Shown: positions 43,786 through 53,569, counted from the stretch's first letter. The stretch: DNA of 64,000 nucleotides from G020354785 sp964521285 (GCA_964521285.1 CAZFQS010000013.1:1-64000), one strand, 5' to 3'. Notes: generated by a model from the letters alone, not told the origin. Made by a program: numbers and translations.

Positions 43786-44808
43786 ATGGACAATAATTAT
43801 GATATGAGAAACTCCGGAATAAGCGAAGCTGAAAAGGAATATGAAAAAAAACTCAGGCCTCATGAATTTGAAGAGTTTAAGGGGCAGGATAAGATAGTAG
43901 AAAATCTTAAAGTTTTTGTTAAGGCAGCAAAAATGAGGGGTGAGGCTCTTGATCATATATTATTGTCAGGGCCACCCGGACTGGGTAAGACAACATTAGC
44001 AAATATAATAGCAAACGAACTTAATTCAAATATAAAAACAACATCAGGACCAGTATTGGATAAGGCAGGAGATCTGGCCGGGATCCTTACCAATCTTGAA
44101 GAAAACGATGTTTTATTTATTGATGAAATACATAGATTAAATTCAGCAATAGAGGAGTATTTATATTCAGCAATGGAGGATTATAAAATTGATTTGGTAA
44201 TTGACAAAGGACCAAGCGCAAGATCAATACAATTATCTTTAAATCCCTTTACATTAATTGGCGCAACAACCAGGGCAGGATTATTGACAAGTCCCTTAAG
44301 GGAAAGATTCGGAATAAAATCACACCTGGAATACTATGATGAGGATATAATTTATTTAATAATAAAGAGATCGTCAGGAATACTAAAAATACAGATTGAA
44401 GATTATGCAGCCAGGGAAATTGCCGGACGCTCAAGGGGAACTCCAAGGATAGCAAATGCATTATTAAGGAGGGTAAGAGATTTTGCTCAGGTAAAGGGAA
44501 AAGGAATAATTGACCTGGACATAGCCGAATATGCGCTTGAAGCTCTGAATATTGATAAGAAAGGCCTGGATGAAATGGATAATAAGATACTGATTACAAT
44601 AATTGATAAATTCAAAGGAGGGCCTGTAGGATTGAATACAATTGGAACTGCAGTGGGAGAAGATCCGGGAACAATAGAAGAGGTTTATGAGCCCTTTCTC
44701 ATAAAGGAAGGATTTATTAAGCGTACTCCAAGAGGAAGGGAAACAACTGAGCTGGCCTATAAGCATCTGGGTAAATCAAGGTTTGGGGAAACAGAGTTAC
44801 TTTTTTAG
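43786..44808 (+). CDS. ruvB: Holliday junction branch migration helicase RuvB
   Basis: AAA+ motor that drives branch migration with RuvA. 340 aa, with Walker A in GPPGLGKTT (about 62-70), Walker B in LFIDEIHRL, the arginine-sensor block GATTRAGLLTSPLRERFG, and the winged-helix C-terminus ending in GFIKRTPRGRETTELAYKHLG. N-terminal LRPHEFEEFKGQDKI is typical. It follows the MORN gene by 11 bases. ruvA and ruvC are not in the window. Confidence 0.97.
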   Translation: MDNNYDMRNSGISEAEKEYEKKLRPHEFEEFKGQDKIVENLKVFVKAAKMRGEALDHILLSGPPGLGKTTLANIIANELNSNIKTTSGPVLDKAGDLAGILTNLEENDVLFIDEIHRLNSAIEEYLYSAMEDYKIDLVIDKGPSARSIQLSLNPFTLIGATTRAGLLTSPLRERFGIKSHLEYYDEDIIYLIIKRSSGILKIQIEDYAAREIAGRSRGTPRIANALLRRVRDFAQVKGKGIIDLDIAEYALEALNIDKKGLDEMDNKILITIIDKFKGGPVGLNTIGTAVGEDPGTIEEVYEPFLIKEGFIKRTPRGRETTELAYKHLGKSRFGETELLF

Positions 44809-44886
44809 AAAATATTAGCTGCAGGTCCGGTTAATGCAAGGTCGTATATAGTATCTATTTAAAAGATAAAAAGTATTAACAATTAC

Positions 44887-45909
44887 TCAGGTAACATCAC
44901 CTTTAAACTGATTGAGAAACCTTACATCATTTTCAAAAAATAATCTCAAATCATTGATATGGTATTTAAGCATTGCAACGCGCTCAATGCCCATTCCAAA
45001 AGCAAAACCAGTATATTCAACACTGCTTATATTCGAAGATTCGAGAACATTAGGATCAACCATACCGCAACCTAAAATTTCTACAAATCCGGAATATTTG
45101 CATATATTACAACCTTTACCGCCGCACAAAGTACAGGAAACATCCATTTCGGCCGAGGGTTCAGTAAAGGGGAAAAATGCCGGTCTCAGGCGTATTTGAG
45201 TATTTTCTCCGAACATTTCCTTTGCAAAAAATAATAGTGTTTGTTTAAGATCAGCAAAAGATACGTTTTTGTCGATATACAAACCTTCAACCTGGTGAAA
45301 TATGCAATGTGCACGGGCAGAAATGACTTCATTGCGAAAAACTCTTCCGGGAAAAACTTTTCTTATAGGAGGTTTTTCATTTTCCATAACTCTTATCTGT
45401 ACCGATGAAGTATGTGTACGCAAAAGAACATCAGGATCTTTTTCAATAAAGAAGGTATCCTGCATATCCCTTGCAGGGTGTTCATCAGGGAAATTTAAAC
45501 CTGAGAAGACATGCCAGTCATCTTCAATTTCAGGCCCTTCTGCCACGACGAATCCTATTTTGGAAAAAATATTGATAATCTCATTTCTTACTATGGAAAC
45601 AGGATGTCTTGAACCAACTGGTATAGGTTCAGGAGGCAAAGTCAAATCATTTATCAGGGACTCTTCCTGGCGGGATTCAGATTGTGCCTTAAGAATCTTA
45701 ATCCTGTCAAGGGCTTTGTTCTTCAGGATATTAATTTTTTGTCCGTATGCTTTCTTATCTTCAGGTGGTATGTTTTTAAGCTGGTTAAACAAATCTGGAA
45801 TAATACCTTTTTTACTAAGAAATTTAATCCTGAACTGTTCAATTTCATCCTTATTGTTTGAATTGAAAGATTCTATTTCCTTAATATAATTATCTATGGT
45901 ATCAATCAT
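44887..45909 (-). CDS. pheS: Phenylalanyl-tRNA synthetase alpha subunit
   Basis: Catalytic subunit of the heterotetrameric PheRS. 340 aa: an N-terminal coiled-coil tRNA-binding arm (about 1-90), then class II motifs. Motif 2 is FPGRVFRNEVISARAHCIFHQ, and motif 3 is FGMGIERVAMLKYHINDLR followed by the usual ending FENDVRFLNQF. CTLCGGKGCNICKYSG is a family insert with a zinc-finger-like Cys pattern, common in Bacteroidota PheS. It lies 22 bases after the cyclophilin gene on the same strand and probably shares its promoter at 46642. pheT is elsewhere. Confidence 0.96.
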   Translation of the reverse strand: MIDTIDNYIKEIESFNSNNKDEIEQFRIKFLSKKGIIPDLFNQLKNIPPEDKKAYGQKINILKNKALDRIKILKAQSESRQEESLINDLTLPPEPIPVGSRHPVSIVRNEIINIFSKIGFVVAEGPEIEDDWHVFSGLNFPDEHPARDMQDTFFIEKDPDVLLRTHTSSVQIRVMENEKPPIRKVFPGRVFRNEVISARAHCIFHQVEGLYIDKNVSFADLKQTLLFFAKEMFGENTQIRLRPAFFPFTEPSAEMDVSCTLCGGKGCNICKYSGFVEILGCGMVDPNVLESSNISSVEYTGFAFGMGIERVAMLKYHINDLRLFFENDVRFLNQFKGDVT

Positions 45910-45931
45910 TGAAATATGTTTTGCCTGATAA

Positions 45932-46609
45932 TCAGTCTATTATTTTAATTTTTATTTTAATATCATTTAGAGGCCTGTCACGTTTGTCTGTTTTAACAGA
46001 GGCGATTTTATCAACAATGTCAATGCCCTCAGTTACCTCGCCAAATACTGTATATGAGTAGTCCAGATGAGGAGTCCCTCCAATAGATGTATAGATTTTC
46101 CTTTGTTCGTCAGTAAATTTAATATGAACACCTCTTTGTTCCATTAAATTAAGTTCTTCGTTAGAATATACTTTGCCATGGACAATATAAAACTGTGAGG
46201 CAGATGATTCTTTATCAGGATTTACATTATCGGGCTGTCGTGCTGCTGCCAGAGCTCCTTTTTTATGAAATAAATTTTTGTTGAATTCAGCAGGTATTGT
46301 ATAGCCTAAATCGCCATAGCCCAGAGGCTGACCTGGTTTTGCATTTTTTGAATTGGGATCGCCGGCCTGTATCATAAAATTATTAATAACACGATGAAAA
46401 ATCTGATCATCATATAGCTTTTCTGAGACAAGTTTTAGAAAGTTTTCTTTATGAAAGGGTGTTTCATCATAAAGCTTTATTTTAATATTACCATATGTTG
46501 TTTCAATGAGGACATCGGCATTGTCATTTATTTGTGACATCAGGGAAATATTGTTAAAAAAAAATAAAACGATAAGTAAAGAATAATTTAATTTTACTAG
46601 CCTTTTCAT
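45932..46609 (-). CDS. Cyclophilin-type peptidyl-prolyl isomerase, exported
   Basis: 225-aa protein with an N-terminal signal sequence (about 1-25), so a periplasmic folding catalyst. The cyclophilin core shows FHRVINNFMIQAGDP, PAEFNKNLFHKKGALAAAR, SSASQFYIVHG and VFGEVTEGIDIVDKIAS. The active-site Arg, Phe and Gln (FHRVI, FMIQAGD) are kept. An insert after VHGKVYSNEELNLMEQRG makes it longer than E. coli PpiA, as in other Bacteroidota. Followed by pheS. Confidence 0.94.
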   Translation of the reverse strand: MKRLVKLNYSLLIVLFFFNNISLMSQINDNADVLIETTYGNIKIKLYDETPFHKENFLKLVSEKLYDDQIFHRVINNFMIQAGDPNSKNAKPGQPLGYGDLGYTIPAEFNKNLFHKKGALAAARQPDNVNPDKESSASQFYIVHGKVYSNEELNLMEQRGVHIKFTDEQRKIYTSIGGTPHLDYSYTVFGEVTEGIDIVDKIASVKTDKRDRPLNDIKIKIKIID

Positions 46610-46641
46610 AATTTTAATATTTATAATATTCAGCTAAGATA

Positions 46642-46649
46642 CAAAGTTA
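46642..46649 (-). promoter_or_regulatory. -7 box (TAACTTTG) of the cyclophilin-pheS operon
   Basis: Exact TAnnTTTG match on the minus strand, 32 bases before the ATG at 46609. A TTTC (three of four) sits 17 bases upstream at the -33 position (46670-46667). Confidence 0.55.
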
Positions 46650-46709
46650 AGAATAGATATATAATTGAAAATAGTAAATTGCTATATGTTATAAAAAAAG
46701 CAAGGGAAA

Positions 46710-48200
46710 TTGAATCCTTATAGAAAACTAGGCGGTCAGACATTAGTATATGGCATGGGCTCCATTATACCCAGGTTTTTAAATTATGCAATACTGACGC
46801 CTTATTATACATACAAATTTCAGGTTCAGGATTATGGAATAATTACTGAACTGTATGCTTATGTGGCAGTTCTGCTGGTTATAATGACATTCGGACTGGA
46901 AACAGGATTCTTTAAATTTACTGCCGATAAACAAAAAGCAGGCGATGTTTTTTCTACCACAGCCATATCTTTATTCACTACATCAGTAATATTTATTGTA
47001 TTTGTCTTTGCCTTTATCAACAGGATATCAGGTTTAATGGGATATAGTAACAGGCCTGAATATATTAAATGGATGGCTGTAATAATTGCAACAGATGCTT
47101 TTAGTGCTATTTTTTATGCAAAAATCAGGATGGAAGAAAAAGTAATGAAATTTGCAGTATTTAAAATACTCGGAGTGCTGATAAATATATTCTTTATAAT
47201 GTTTTTCCTGGAGATAATGCCCTATCTTTCAAGGATTTCGGATATAGGCTGGACAAGTATAATTTATAACAGAAATTTAGGAGTAGGATATGTTTTAATT
47301 GCTAACATGATAGCAAGTATTTTTATTTGCTTCATATTATTATTTGACCTGAAAAAAATTATTTTAAGATTTAACTTAAGACTATACAAAAATATTCTAA
47401 AATATTCATTTCCTTTGTTAATAGCCGGACTGGCAGGAATTTTAAATGAGACTATTGATCGGATACTATTAAGACATTTCCTGGCTTCAGGTTACGATAA
47501 ATTATATGAAATCGGGATTTACGGAGCAAATTATAAAATTGCTGTTTTAATGGCTATTTTTATTCAGATGTTTAGATTTGCGGCTGACCCGTTTTTCTTT
47601 TCAAACTATAAAAAAGAAGAATCAAATAAGGTTTTTGCTAATATTTTAAAATATTTCGTGATATTTAGCATGATAATATTCCTGTTCATTGTATTATATA
47701 TTGATATTGTCAAGTATTTTATCAGCCCAAGGTTTCATGAAGGTTTGAGTATAGTGCCTGTTGTATTGTTTGCAAATATATTACTGGGAATTCTTTTTAA
47801 TATTAATTTCTGGTATAAATTATCGGGAAAGACAAAATATGCTATACTGATAGTAGGAACCGGGGCAATAATTAATATTGCAATAAATGTAATATTTATA
47901 CCGCATTATAGTTATAGGGCATGTGCCTTTTCACATTTGATTAGTAATTTTACTATGCTGGTTTTGTCTTATTTACTGGGGAAGAAATATTATAGAATAG
48001 AATACGATATTAAACAAATAATATTTTACATTTTATTGGGATTGGGCATATATTTTGTCAATATTTTAATTAAAACCGAAATATTAATTTATAATATTAT
48101 CATTAGTTCAATTTTATTTATTCCTTTTATATATTTTGTGGGGAAAAAGGAAAAGTTAATATCTGTATTTATAAAAGGTCATGAAGATAAAAATAGTTAA
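46710..48200 (+). CDS. Oligosaccharide/polysaccharide flippase (MOP superfamily)
   Basis: 496-aa protein with 12-14 membrane helices of the Wzx/MurJ-like polysaccharide biosynthesis group. TTG 46710 is the start: an in-frame stop lies at 46692, AGGGAA precedes it, and the product begins MNPYRKLGGQTLVYGMGS as family members do. It probably flips a lipid-linked glycan. Overlaps dut by 20 bases. In Bacteroidota this gene regularly heads the run flippase, dut, nucleotidyltransferase, TPR protein, EnvC-like protein, so the substrate may be an envelope precursor. Confidence 0.88.
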   Translation: MNPYRKLGGQTLVYGMGSIIPRFLNYAILTPYYTYKFQVQDYGIITELYAYVAVLLVIMTFGLETGFFKFTADKQKAGDVFSTTAISLFTTSVIFIVFVFAFINRISGLMGYSNRPEYIKWMAVIIATDAFSAIFYAKIRMEEKVMKFAVFKILGVLINIFFIMFFLEIMPYLSRISDIGWTSIIYNRNLGVGYVLIANMIASIFICFILLFDLKKIILRFNLRLYKNILKYSFPLLIAGLAGILNETIDRILLRHFLASGYDKLYEIGIYGANYKIAVLMAIFIQMFRFAADPFFFSNYKKEESNKVFANILKYFVIFSMIIFLFIVLYIDIVKYFISPRFHEGLSIVPVVLFANILLGILFNINFWYKLSGKTKYAILIVGTGAIINIAINVIFIPHYSYRACAFSHLISNFTMLVLSYLLGKKYYRIEYDIKQIIFYILLGLGIYFVNILIKTEILIYNIIISSILFIPFIYFVGKKEKLISVFIKGHEDKNS

Positions 48201-48612
48201 CAAGTCCAAACACTCTCTGCCTGAGTACAGTACTAATAATTCAGCAGGAATGGATTTAATGGCAAATATTGAAAACAGTGTTAAGTTAAAACCTCTTGAA
48301 AGAGCTTTAATTCCTACGGGATTGTTTATCGAACTGCCTGCAGGATATGAAGCGCAAATTCGTCCGAGAAGCGGATTAGCTGTTAGGCATGGCATAACGG
48401 TTTTAAATACTCCGGGCACTATTGATGCCGATTATAGGGGAGAAATATGTGTTATACTGATAAATTTATCCAATGATATATATACAATTAAGGATGGTGA
48501 AAGAATTAGCCAGATGATCATAAGCAGGCATGAGAAAGTTGAATGGGATTTAGTTGAGGTTCTTGAAGAAACAGTAAGAGGAGAAGGAGGATTTGGACAT
48601 ACCGGAAAGTAA
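48181..48612 (+). CDS. dut: dUTP diphosphatase
   Basis: Trimeric enzyme that hydrolyses dUTP to dUMP, keeping uracil out of DNA and supplying dTMP synthesis. The 143-aa protein has all five family motifs: NNSAGMDLMA, PRSGLAVRHGI, LNTPGTIDADYRGEI (catalytic Asp and Tyr region), GERISQMII, and the C-terminal flexible arm GEGGFGHTGK. The start lies within the flippase gene (20-base overlap), indicating translational coupling. Confidence 0.97.
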   Translation: MKIKIVNKSKHSLPEYSTNNSAGMDLMANIENSVKLKPLERALIPTGLFIELPAGYEAQIRPRSGLAVRHGITVLNTPGTIDADYRGEICVILINLSNDIYTIKDGERISQMIISRHEKVEWDLVEVLEETVRGEGGFGHTGK

Positions 48613-48632
48613 TAAATAATGATATATAATAA

Positions 48633-49643
48633 ATGAATGTTATTATTCCTATGGCAGGTATAGGGAAAAGGATGAGGCCTCATTCGCTTTCTGTACCCAA
48701 ACCATTAATGAAAATTGCAGGTAAAGCAATTGTACAAAGGCTGATTGAAGAGTTAATAAAATCAGTTGATATTAAGGTTGACAATATTGGTTTTGTAATT
48801 GGAGATTTTGGTAAGGATGTTGAAAAGGAACTTATTAGCATTGCCAGAAATGTTAATTCCAAAGGAAGAATATATTATCAAAAGGAAGCCCTGGGAACAG
48901 CGCATGCTATATACTGTGCGGATGAACTGCTTAATAATGAAGTAATTATTGCATTTGCTGATACCTTATTTAAAGCTGATTTCAAGATTAATAAAAAAAG
49001 TGAGGCTGTAATATGGATTTACGAGGTAAATGATCCCCATAACTACGGCGTTGTTAAGGAGAATGATCAAAATATTGTAACTGATTTCATTGAAAAACCA
49101 AAGGAAAAGATTTCTAATAAGGCAATTGTTGGAATATATTATTTTAAAAATGGTGATTTGCTTAAAAGTGAAATTAAAAATATCATTAGAAATAAAGTGT
49201 TAATTGGCGGAGAGTATCAGTTGACAACGGTTTTAGAGAATATGAAAAATAAAGGTCTGGAATTTAATGTCAGTGCGGTTGATGAATGGATGGATTGCGG
49301 AAGTAAAGATACTTTTATTTCAACAAATGCAAGAGTTTTGGAATTATTGAATAAGGAAGAGTTATTATGCGATAATGTTGTAATAAGTAATTCAAAAATT
49401 ATTGATCCTTGTTATATTGGAAGAAAAGTTAAGATATATAACTCAATAATAGGTCCATATGTATCTATTGAAGAAAATACGGAAATATCCAAATGTATTA
49501 TATCAGATTCGATAATATATAATAATTCAACAGTGAGTGGAATAGTAACTTCAAAATCAATAATAGGAAGTAATGTAGAATATATAAGAAGTGATGAGGA
49601 GCTTAATATTGGAGATTTTAGCAATTATAAACCTGTTAAGTAG
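48633..49643 (+). CDS. Sugar-phosphate nucleotidyltransferase
   Basis: 336-aa protein. The N-terminal Rossmann-like domain shows the nucleotide-binding MAGIGKRMRPHSLSVPKPL, FADTLF (metal Asp), FIEKPK and VDEWMDCGSKDTF. The C-terminal part (about 255-336) has hexad repeats with isoleucine (IISNSKIIDPCYIGRKVKIY in outline) typical of a left-handed beta-helix. Closest in style to glucose-1-phosphate thymidylyl-/uridylyltransferases. The exact sugar is not determined. It probably supplies activated sugar for the glycan exported by the flippase two genes upstream. Confidence 0.9.
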   Translation: MNVIIPMAGIGKRMRPHSLSVPKPLMKIAGKAIVQRLIEELIKSVDIKVDNIGFVIGDFGKDVEKELISIARNVNSKGRIYYQKEALGTAHAIYCADELLNNEVIIAFADTLFKADFKINKKSEAVIWIYEVNDPHNYGVVKENDQNIVTDFIEKPKEKISNKAIVGIYYFKNGDLLKSEIKNIIRNKVLIGGEYQLTTVLENMKNKGLEFNVSAVDEWMDCGSKDTFISTNARVLELLNKEELLCDNVVISNSKIIDPCYIGRKVKIYNSIIGPYVSIEENTEISKCIISDSIIYNNSTVSGIVTSKSIIGSNVEYIRSDEELNIGDFSNYKPVK

Positions 49644-49645
49644 AT

Positions 49646-51403
49646 ATGAATTTAAGAAATAATATAATAAATATTTGTTTTATAATAACTTATGTTCTGG
49701 CTATAAACACTTCGTGTAGTCATAAGATATACCAGACAAATGATGTAAAACCTTTAAGTAAGAGTAAATCTGATAATTATGATAATGAATATTATTATGC
49801 ATTCACAAATGCAACAAAGAACGCAATATTCGGGCAATACAGGCAGGCTATAAGAGATTTTAATGAATGTCTGACATATAAAAGAAACAGTTCTGCGATA
49901 CATTATATGTTATCAAGTATATATTTAAATGCAGGCGATATTGAGTCAGCAGAGAAGTATGCTGATAGTGCTGTATTCTATGATAAAACCGGCAATAAAT
50001 GGTATTTATTGCATTTGGCAAATATTTACAATTTTCAAAATAAAATAGACAGTAGTATTAATATATACGAGAAACTGGTAATTATAGATCCGAAAGATAT
50101 GGATATAAAATATAAGCTGGCCTTGATGTACGAACAGGTTGAAGAATTTGATAAAGCATTAGTGATACTTGGGAAAATAGAAGAGGCTATTGGAGTAAAT
50201 GAAAATGTGTTGGTATCAAGACATAAAATTTATAGCAAGACGGGCAGGGAGAAAGAAGCAGTGGAGCAGCTAAAATTAGCCATTGAATATTATCCGGACA
50301 ACTATAATTTATTAGGATTGCTGGCAGAGTACTATGCAGATCTAGGAGACTATGAATTAGCTGAAAAGTATTACAATATACTTTTAAATGCAGATCCGGG
50401 AAATAATAAGACTCAGCTCTCTTATGCAGAGTTCCTGAGAGAGAATAACGAACTGGAGAAAGCTTTCAATTACTACAGGGATGCAATAAATAATGACAAT
50501 ATTGAGCTTGATATAAAGATATCTCTGTTAGTAGGTTTTATTAAGAATGATACAGTATTTGACTATTTCAATAATTATATAAAAGAACTTATTGAAGAGC
50601 TGAAAAACAAATATGAAAAAGATATTAAGGTAAAGACATTAAGCGCGGACTTTTATATAAAAAATAATGAATTGGAATTAGCTGAAAATGAATTAAATGA
50701 GGTTTTAGAAATTGACAGGAAAAATTATTTAATATGGGAGCAGTTATTATATATTGAAAATGCACTGGGGAAGTATGATGATATTATTGAGAACTGTAAT
50801 GAGGCGATAAAATTATTTAAGGAAGAACCTGTTTTTTATCTTTTTGGAGGCATTGCCTTAGTTCAGAAAGGAAGGAATAACGAAGCAGTAAAAATTCTGG
50901 AAAACGGAATAAAGTTTGCGCAAAATGAGTCACAGCAGGTCCAGTTTTATAATTTTTTAGGAGAAGCATACAAAAATCTGAATGATTTTAAGAAGTCAGA
51001 TAACAATTTTGAAAAGGTTTTGGAAATTGAACCAGACAATTTACTGGTTAGAAACAATTACAGCTATTATTTAGCCTTAAGGGAAGAAAATCTTAAAAAG
51101 GCTGAAGAATTAAGTAGATTAACAATTGAAATAGAACCAAAAAATTTTACTTATCTGGATACATATGGATGGATATTATATAAAAGAGGAGAAAAGAACA
51201 AGGCTAAGAAATATATTGAAAAGGCCATAAAACATGGAGGAGATAGAAACAGTGAAATACTTGACCATTACGGTGATATATTATTTGATTTATCTGATTC
51301 GAAGGAAGCAATATTTTACTGGAATGAAGCAATAAAGTATTCAAATAATAATGACGATATTATTGAAAAGATTAAAAAAGCAGAGACTCAGGGGGAGAAA
51401 TAA
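49646..51403 (+). CDS. TPR-repeat lipoprotein
   Basis: 585-aa protein with a lipoprotein signal (Cys24 in AINTSC) and about a dozen tetratricopeptide repeats from residue 45 to the end, for example YRQAIRDFNECLTYKRN, AVKILENGIKFAQNESQQ and DTYGWILYKRGEKNKAKKYI. It is probably anchored to a periplasm-facing membrane as a protein-assembly scaffold. It begins two bases after the nucleotidyltransferase stop. The last part (DTYGWILYKRGE) is typical of the Bacteroidota TPR genes that precede EnvC-like genes. Confidence 0.92.
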   Translation: MNLRNNIINICFIITYVLAINTSCSHKIYQTNDVKPLSKSKSDNYDNEYYYAFTNATKNAIFGQYRQAIRDFNECLTYKRNSSAIHYMLSSIYLNAGDIESAEKYADSAVFYDKTGNKWYLLHLANIYNFQNKIDSSINIYEKLVIIDPKDMDIKYKLALMYEQVEEFDKALVILGKIEEAIGVNENVLVSRHKIYSKTGREKEAVEQLKLAIEYYPDNYNLLGLLAEYYADLGDYELAEKYYNILLNADPGNNKTQLSYAEFLRENNELEKAFNYYRDAINNDNIELDIKISLLVGFIKNDTVFDYFNNYIKELIEELKNKYEKDIKVKTLSADFYIKNNELELAENELNEVLEIDRKNYLIWEQLLYIENALGKYDDIIENCNEAIKLFKEEPVFYLFGGIALVQKGRNNEAVKILENGIKFAQNESQQVQFYNFLGEAYKNLNDFKKSDNNFEKVLEIEPDNLLVRNNYSYYLALREENLKKAEELSRLTIEIEPKNFTYLDTYGWILYKRGEKNKAKKYIEKAIKHGGDRNSEILDHYGDILFDLSDSKEAIFYWNEAIKYSNNNDDIIEKIKKAETQGEK

Positions 51404-51413
51404 TACAAAAAAA

Positions 51414-52619
51414 TTGAAAAATATTAGAATATATTACTTCAATCCAAAATATTTTATTATAACAATTATTAGCTTAATAATTAGTAATTTATACGGCCAG
51501 GATAAAGAAAAACTTAAGGATTTACAGAATAAAGCAAAAGAAGATATTGAATATGCAAATAAAATATTAAGTGAAACAAGGGAAAAAAAGAAATATTCGA
51601 TTAATGAATTAAAGGTTCTGGAATACAAAATTGATGCACGTAATAAATATATAAGTGAATTAAATAAGGAAATAAGCAATACTAACGAAAAAATTGAAGA
51701 AAACAGGAACCTGATAAAATCATTGGAGGCTGATTTAGAAAATATTAGGAATGAATATGCAAAAATTATAGTAAATGCTTATAAAAAAAGAGAGCAAAAT
51801 ATATTATTAATGTATCTACTTGCTTCTGAAAGTTTTAATCAGGCATATAAGAGGATTAGATACATTCAGCAGTACACAGAGTATAAAAAGAAACAGGCAA
51901 AATTGATAATTGCATTTAGAAACATAATAGAACAGAAAGTAAGTGAATTAAATGAGTATAAGGCAGAGAAAGAAAAACTGATAAGAGAAAAAGAATTGGA
52001 AAGCATTAATATAATCGAGGAAAAAGGCAATAAGGAGGTGATGATTAAAGAACTTACAAAAAGGGAGAGTGAATTAATAAAGGAATTAGAGGAAAAAAGA
52101 AGATTGGCTGAGGAAATAAAAAGAGAGTTGGAAAAGTTAATTGAAGAGGAGAGAAATAAGCAAAAAGGAATGGCAATTAAATTAACACCTGAGGAAATGA
52201 TAATTTCAGAGAATTTTGAAAAAAATATAGGGAAATTACCATGGCCGACCAAATATGGCATTATAACAGGGAAGTATGGAGAACAACCACATCCGGTCTT
52301 AAAAAATATAAAAATAAAAAATGATGGGATAGATATTTCTACAGTAAGGAATGCGGAAGTCAGGGCCATTTTTAATGGAAAAGTTTCAAGAATATTTTCT
52401 TTACCTGGAGAAAACTATACAGTTATCATAAAGCATGGTGATTATTATACCTTGTATCATAATTTAAAGAATATAAGGGTAAGTACAGGGGAAAATGTAT
52501 ATACAAAGCAGAGCATTGGAAATGTTTTTACTGATGAAAAGACAAACCAGACAATTCTTCATTTTCAAATATGGAAAGAATCCAAAAACAACGATCCGGA
52601 GTTATGGCTTAGTAATTAG
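51414..52619 (+). CDS. EnvC-like murein hydrolase activator with degenerate M23 domain
   Basis: I prefer TTG 51414 (MKNIRIYYFNPKYFIIT, a signal peptide to about residue 30) to ATG 51351, which would overlap the TPR gene by 53 bases and add a Lys/Arg-rich tail. About 401 aa: signal peptide, long coiled coil (about 30-255), C-terminal LytM fold. The zinc site is lost: HxGxD is NDGID, YxHL is YHNL with the His displaced, and HxH keeps only LHFQI. It therefore cannot be a peptidase and probably activates cell-wall amidases at division, like EnvC. Bacteroidota orthologues I know share these losses. Confidence 0.88.
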   Translation: MKNIRIYYFNPKYFIITIISLIISNLYGQDKEKLKDLQNKAKEDIEYANKILSETREKKKYSINELKVLEYKIDARNKYISELNKEISNTNEKIEENRNLIKSLEADLENIRNEYAKIIVNAYKKREQNILLMYLLASESFNQAYKRIRYIQQYTEYKKKQAKLIIAFRNIIEQKVSELNEYKAEKEKLIREKELESINIIEEKGNKEVMIKELTKRESELIKELEEKRRLAEEIKRELEKLIEEERNKQKGMAIKLTPEEMIISENFEKNIGKLPWPTKYGIITGKYGEQPHPVLKNIKIKNDGIDISTVRNAEVRAIFNGKVSRIFSLPGENYTVIIKHGDYYTLYHNLKNIRVSTGENVYTKQSIGNVFTDEKTNQTILHFQIWKESKNNDPELWLSN

Positions 52620-52752
52620 AAAATTAATTTTATAGATAAAAAAATTTATTTTTTATTAAAATGGGACAGAAATTAACTAATTTAGTAACATAATTTGCCA
52701 AATTTAAGTATAAGAGTTTGAAGTATAAGACATTTATTGAAAATTTAAGTAG

Positions 52753-53151
52753 ATGGAAAAGAAATTTGAAATAAAATCAAAAATTGAAAATCTAAGAAAA
52801 GTCGAAAAGCTTGTGGATGATATATCGGCTGAATACAATATAAGCTCAGATTTATATGGAAATATTTTAATTGCTGCTCTGGAAGCGGCCAATAATGCCA
52901 TTTTACATGGGAACAAGCTGGATGAGAATAAGTTGGTATACATAATAATAAATAAGGATGAAAAAACATTAAAAATAAGGATTGATGATGAAGGAGAGGG
53001 ATTCGACTATAAAAATATACCGGATCCGACTGCCCCGGAGAACATCGAAAATATTAACGGAAGGGGAATATTTCTTATGGAAAAGTTATCAGACGGGATG
53101 GAATTCTCAAGAAATGGTGCAACTGTTGAACTTGAGTTTAATTTAAAGTAA
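52753..53151 (+). CDS. RsbW-like histidine-kinase-fold ATPase (anti-sigma factor type)
   Basis: 132-aa protein of the HATPase_c_2 family. The N-box is LIAALEAANNAILHGNK, followed by G1 DDEGEGFDY and G2 NGRGIFLMEKL, so ATP binding should be intact. Members switch partners with anti-anti-sigma STAS proteins or phosphatases. No sigma factor, STAS protein or SpoIIE-type phosphatase is adjacent. It begins a run with ybeY (four bases downstream) and mnmG, a conserved order in Bacteroidota whose reason is unknown. The 133 bases upstream show no gene. Confidence 0.9.
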   Translation: MEKKFEIKSKIENLRKVEKLVDDISAEYNISSDLYGNILIAALEAANNAILHGNKLDENKLVYIIINKDEKTLKIRIDDEGEGFDYKNIPDPTAPENIENINGRGIFLMEKLSDGMEFSRNGATVELEFNLK

Positions 53152-53155
53152 ATAA

Positions 53156-53569
53156 TTGAATGTAAAATATTTTTATAAAAGCACTTCATTTAGATTAGTT
53201 AAGGAAAAAGAATATAATCATTTAATAGGTAATATAATCAGGAGGGAAGGATACACAGAAGGAGAAATAAGCGTTATTTTCACATCGGACAAAGCCATCC
53301 TTAATTTAAACAATAAATTTCTAAGCCGGGATTATTCTACAGACGTTATTGTATTTAGCAACTCATTCAAAAATACGGTAACAGGAGATATTTTTATTAG
53401 TATTGAAAGGATAAGGGAGAATTCTATAGAATATTCTGAAGGAAATTTTGAAAAAGAGTTGAAAAGAGTAATTATTCATGGAATTCTTCATTTGATAGGA
53501 TATACTGATAAAAGTAAGGAAGATAAGAGTATAATGACACAAAAGGAAGAATTATATTTACAATCATAA
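53156..53569 (+). CDS. ybeY: Endoribonuclease YbeY
   Basis: Metal-dependent RNase needed for 16S rRNA 3' maturation and ribosome quality control. 137 aa from a TTG start. The zinc motif is HGILHLIGYTDKSKED: two His as usual, with Asp where E. coli has the third His, a substitution found across Bacteroidota. DYSTDVIVF and GDIFISIERIREN are family-typical. Short spacing on both sides (4 and 17 bases) indicates co-transcription with the RsbW-like gene and mnmG. Confidence 0.93.
   Translation: MNVKYFYKSTSFRLVKEKEYNHLIGNIIRREGYTEGEISVIFTSDKAILNLNNKFLSRDYSTDVIVFSNSFKNTVTGDIFISIERIRENSIEYSEGNFEKELKRVIIHGILHLIGYTDKSKEDKSIMTQKEELYLQS

Noticed and set aside
45302..45889. 195-aa plus-strand frame opposite pheS
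   Set aside because: Antisense shadow of a strongly conserved gene, with no recognisable domain.
51866..52369. 167-aa minus-strand frame opposite the EnvC-like gene
   Set aside because: Ser/Phe/Leu-rich low-complexity sequence, the mirror of the Glu/Lys coiled coil on the other strand.
53156..53569. YbeY judged inactive because the third zinc His is Asp
   Set aside because: The same change is found throughout Bacteroidota, so it is a lineage trait.
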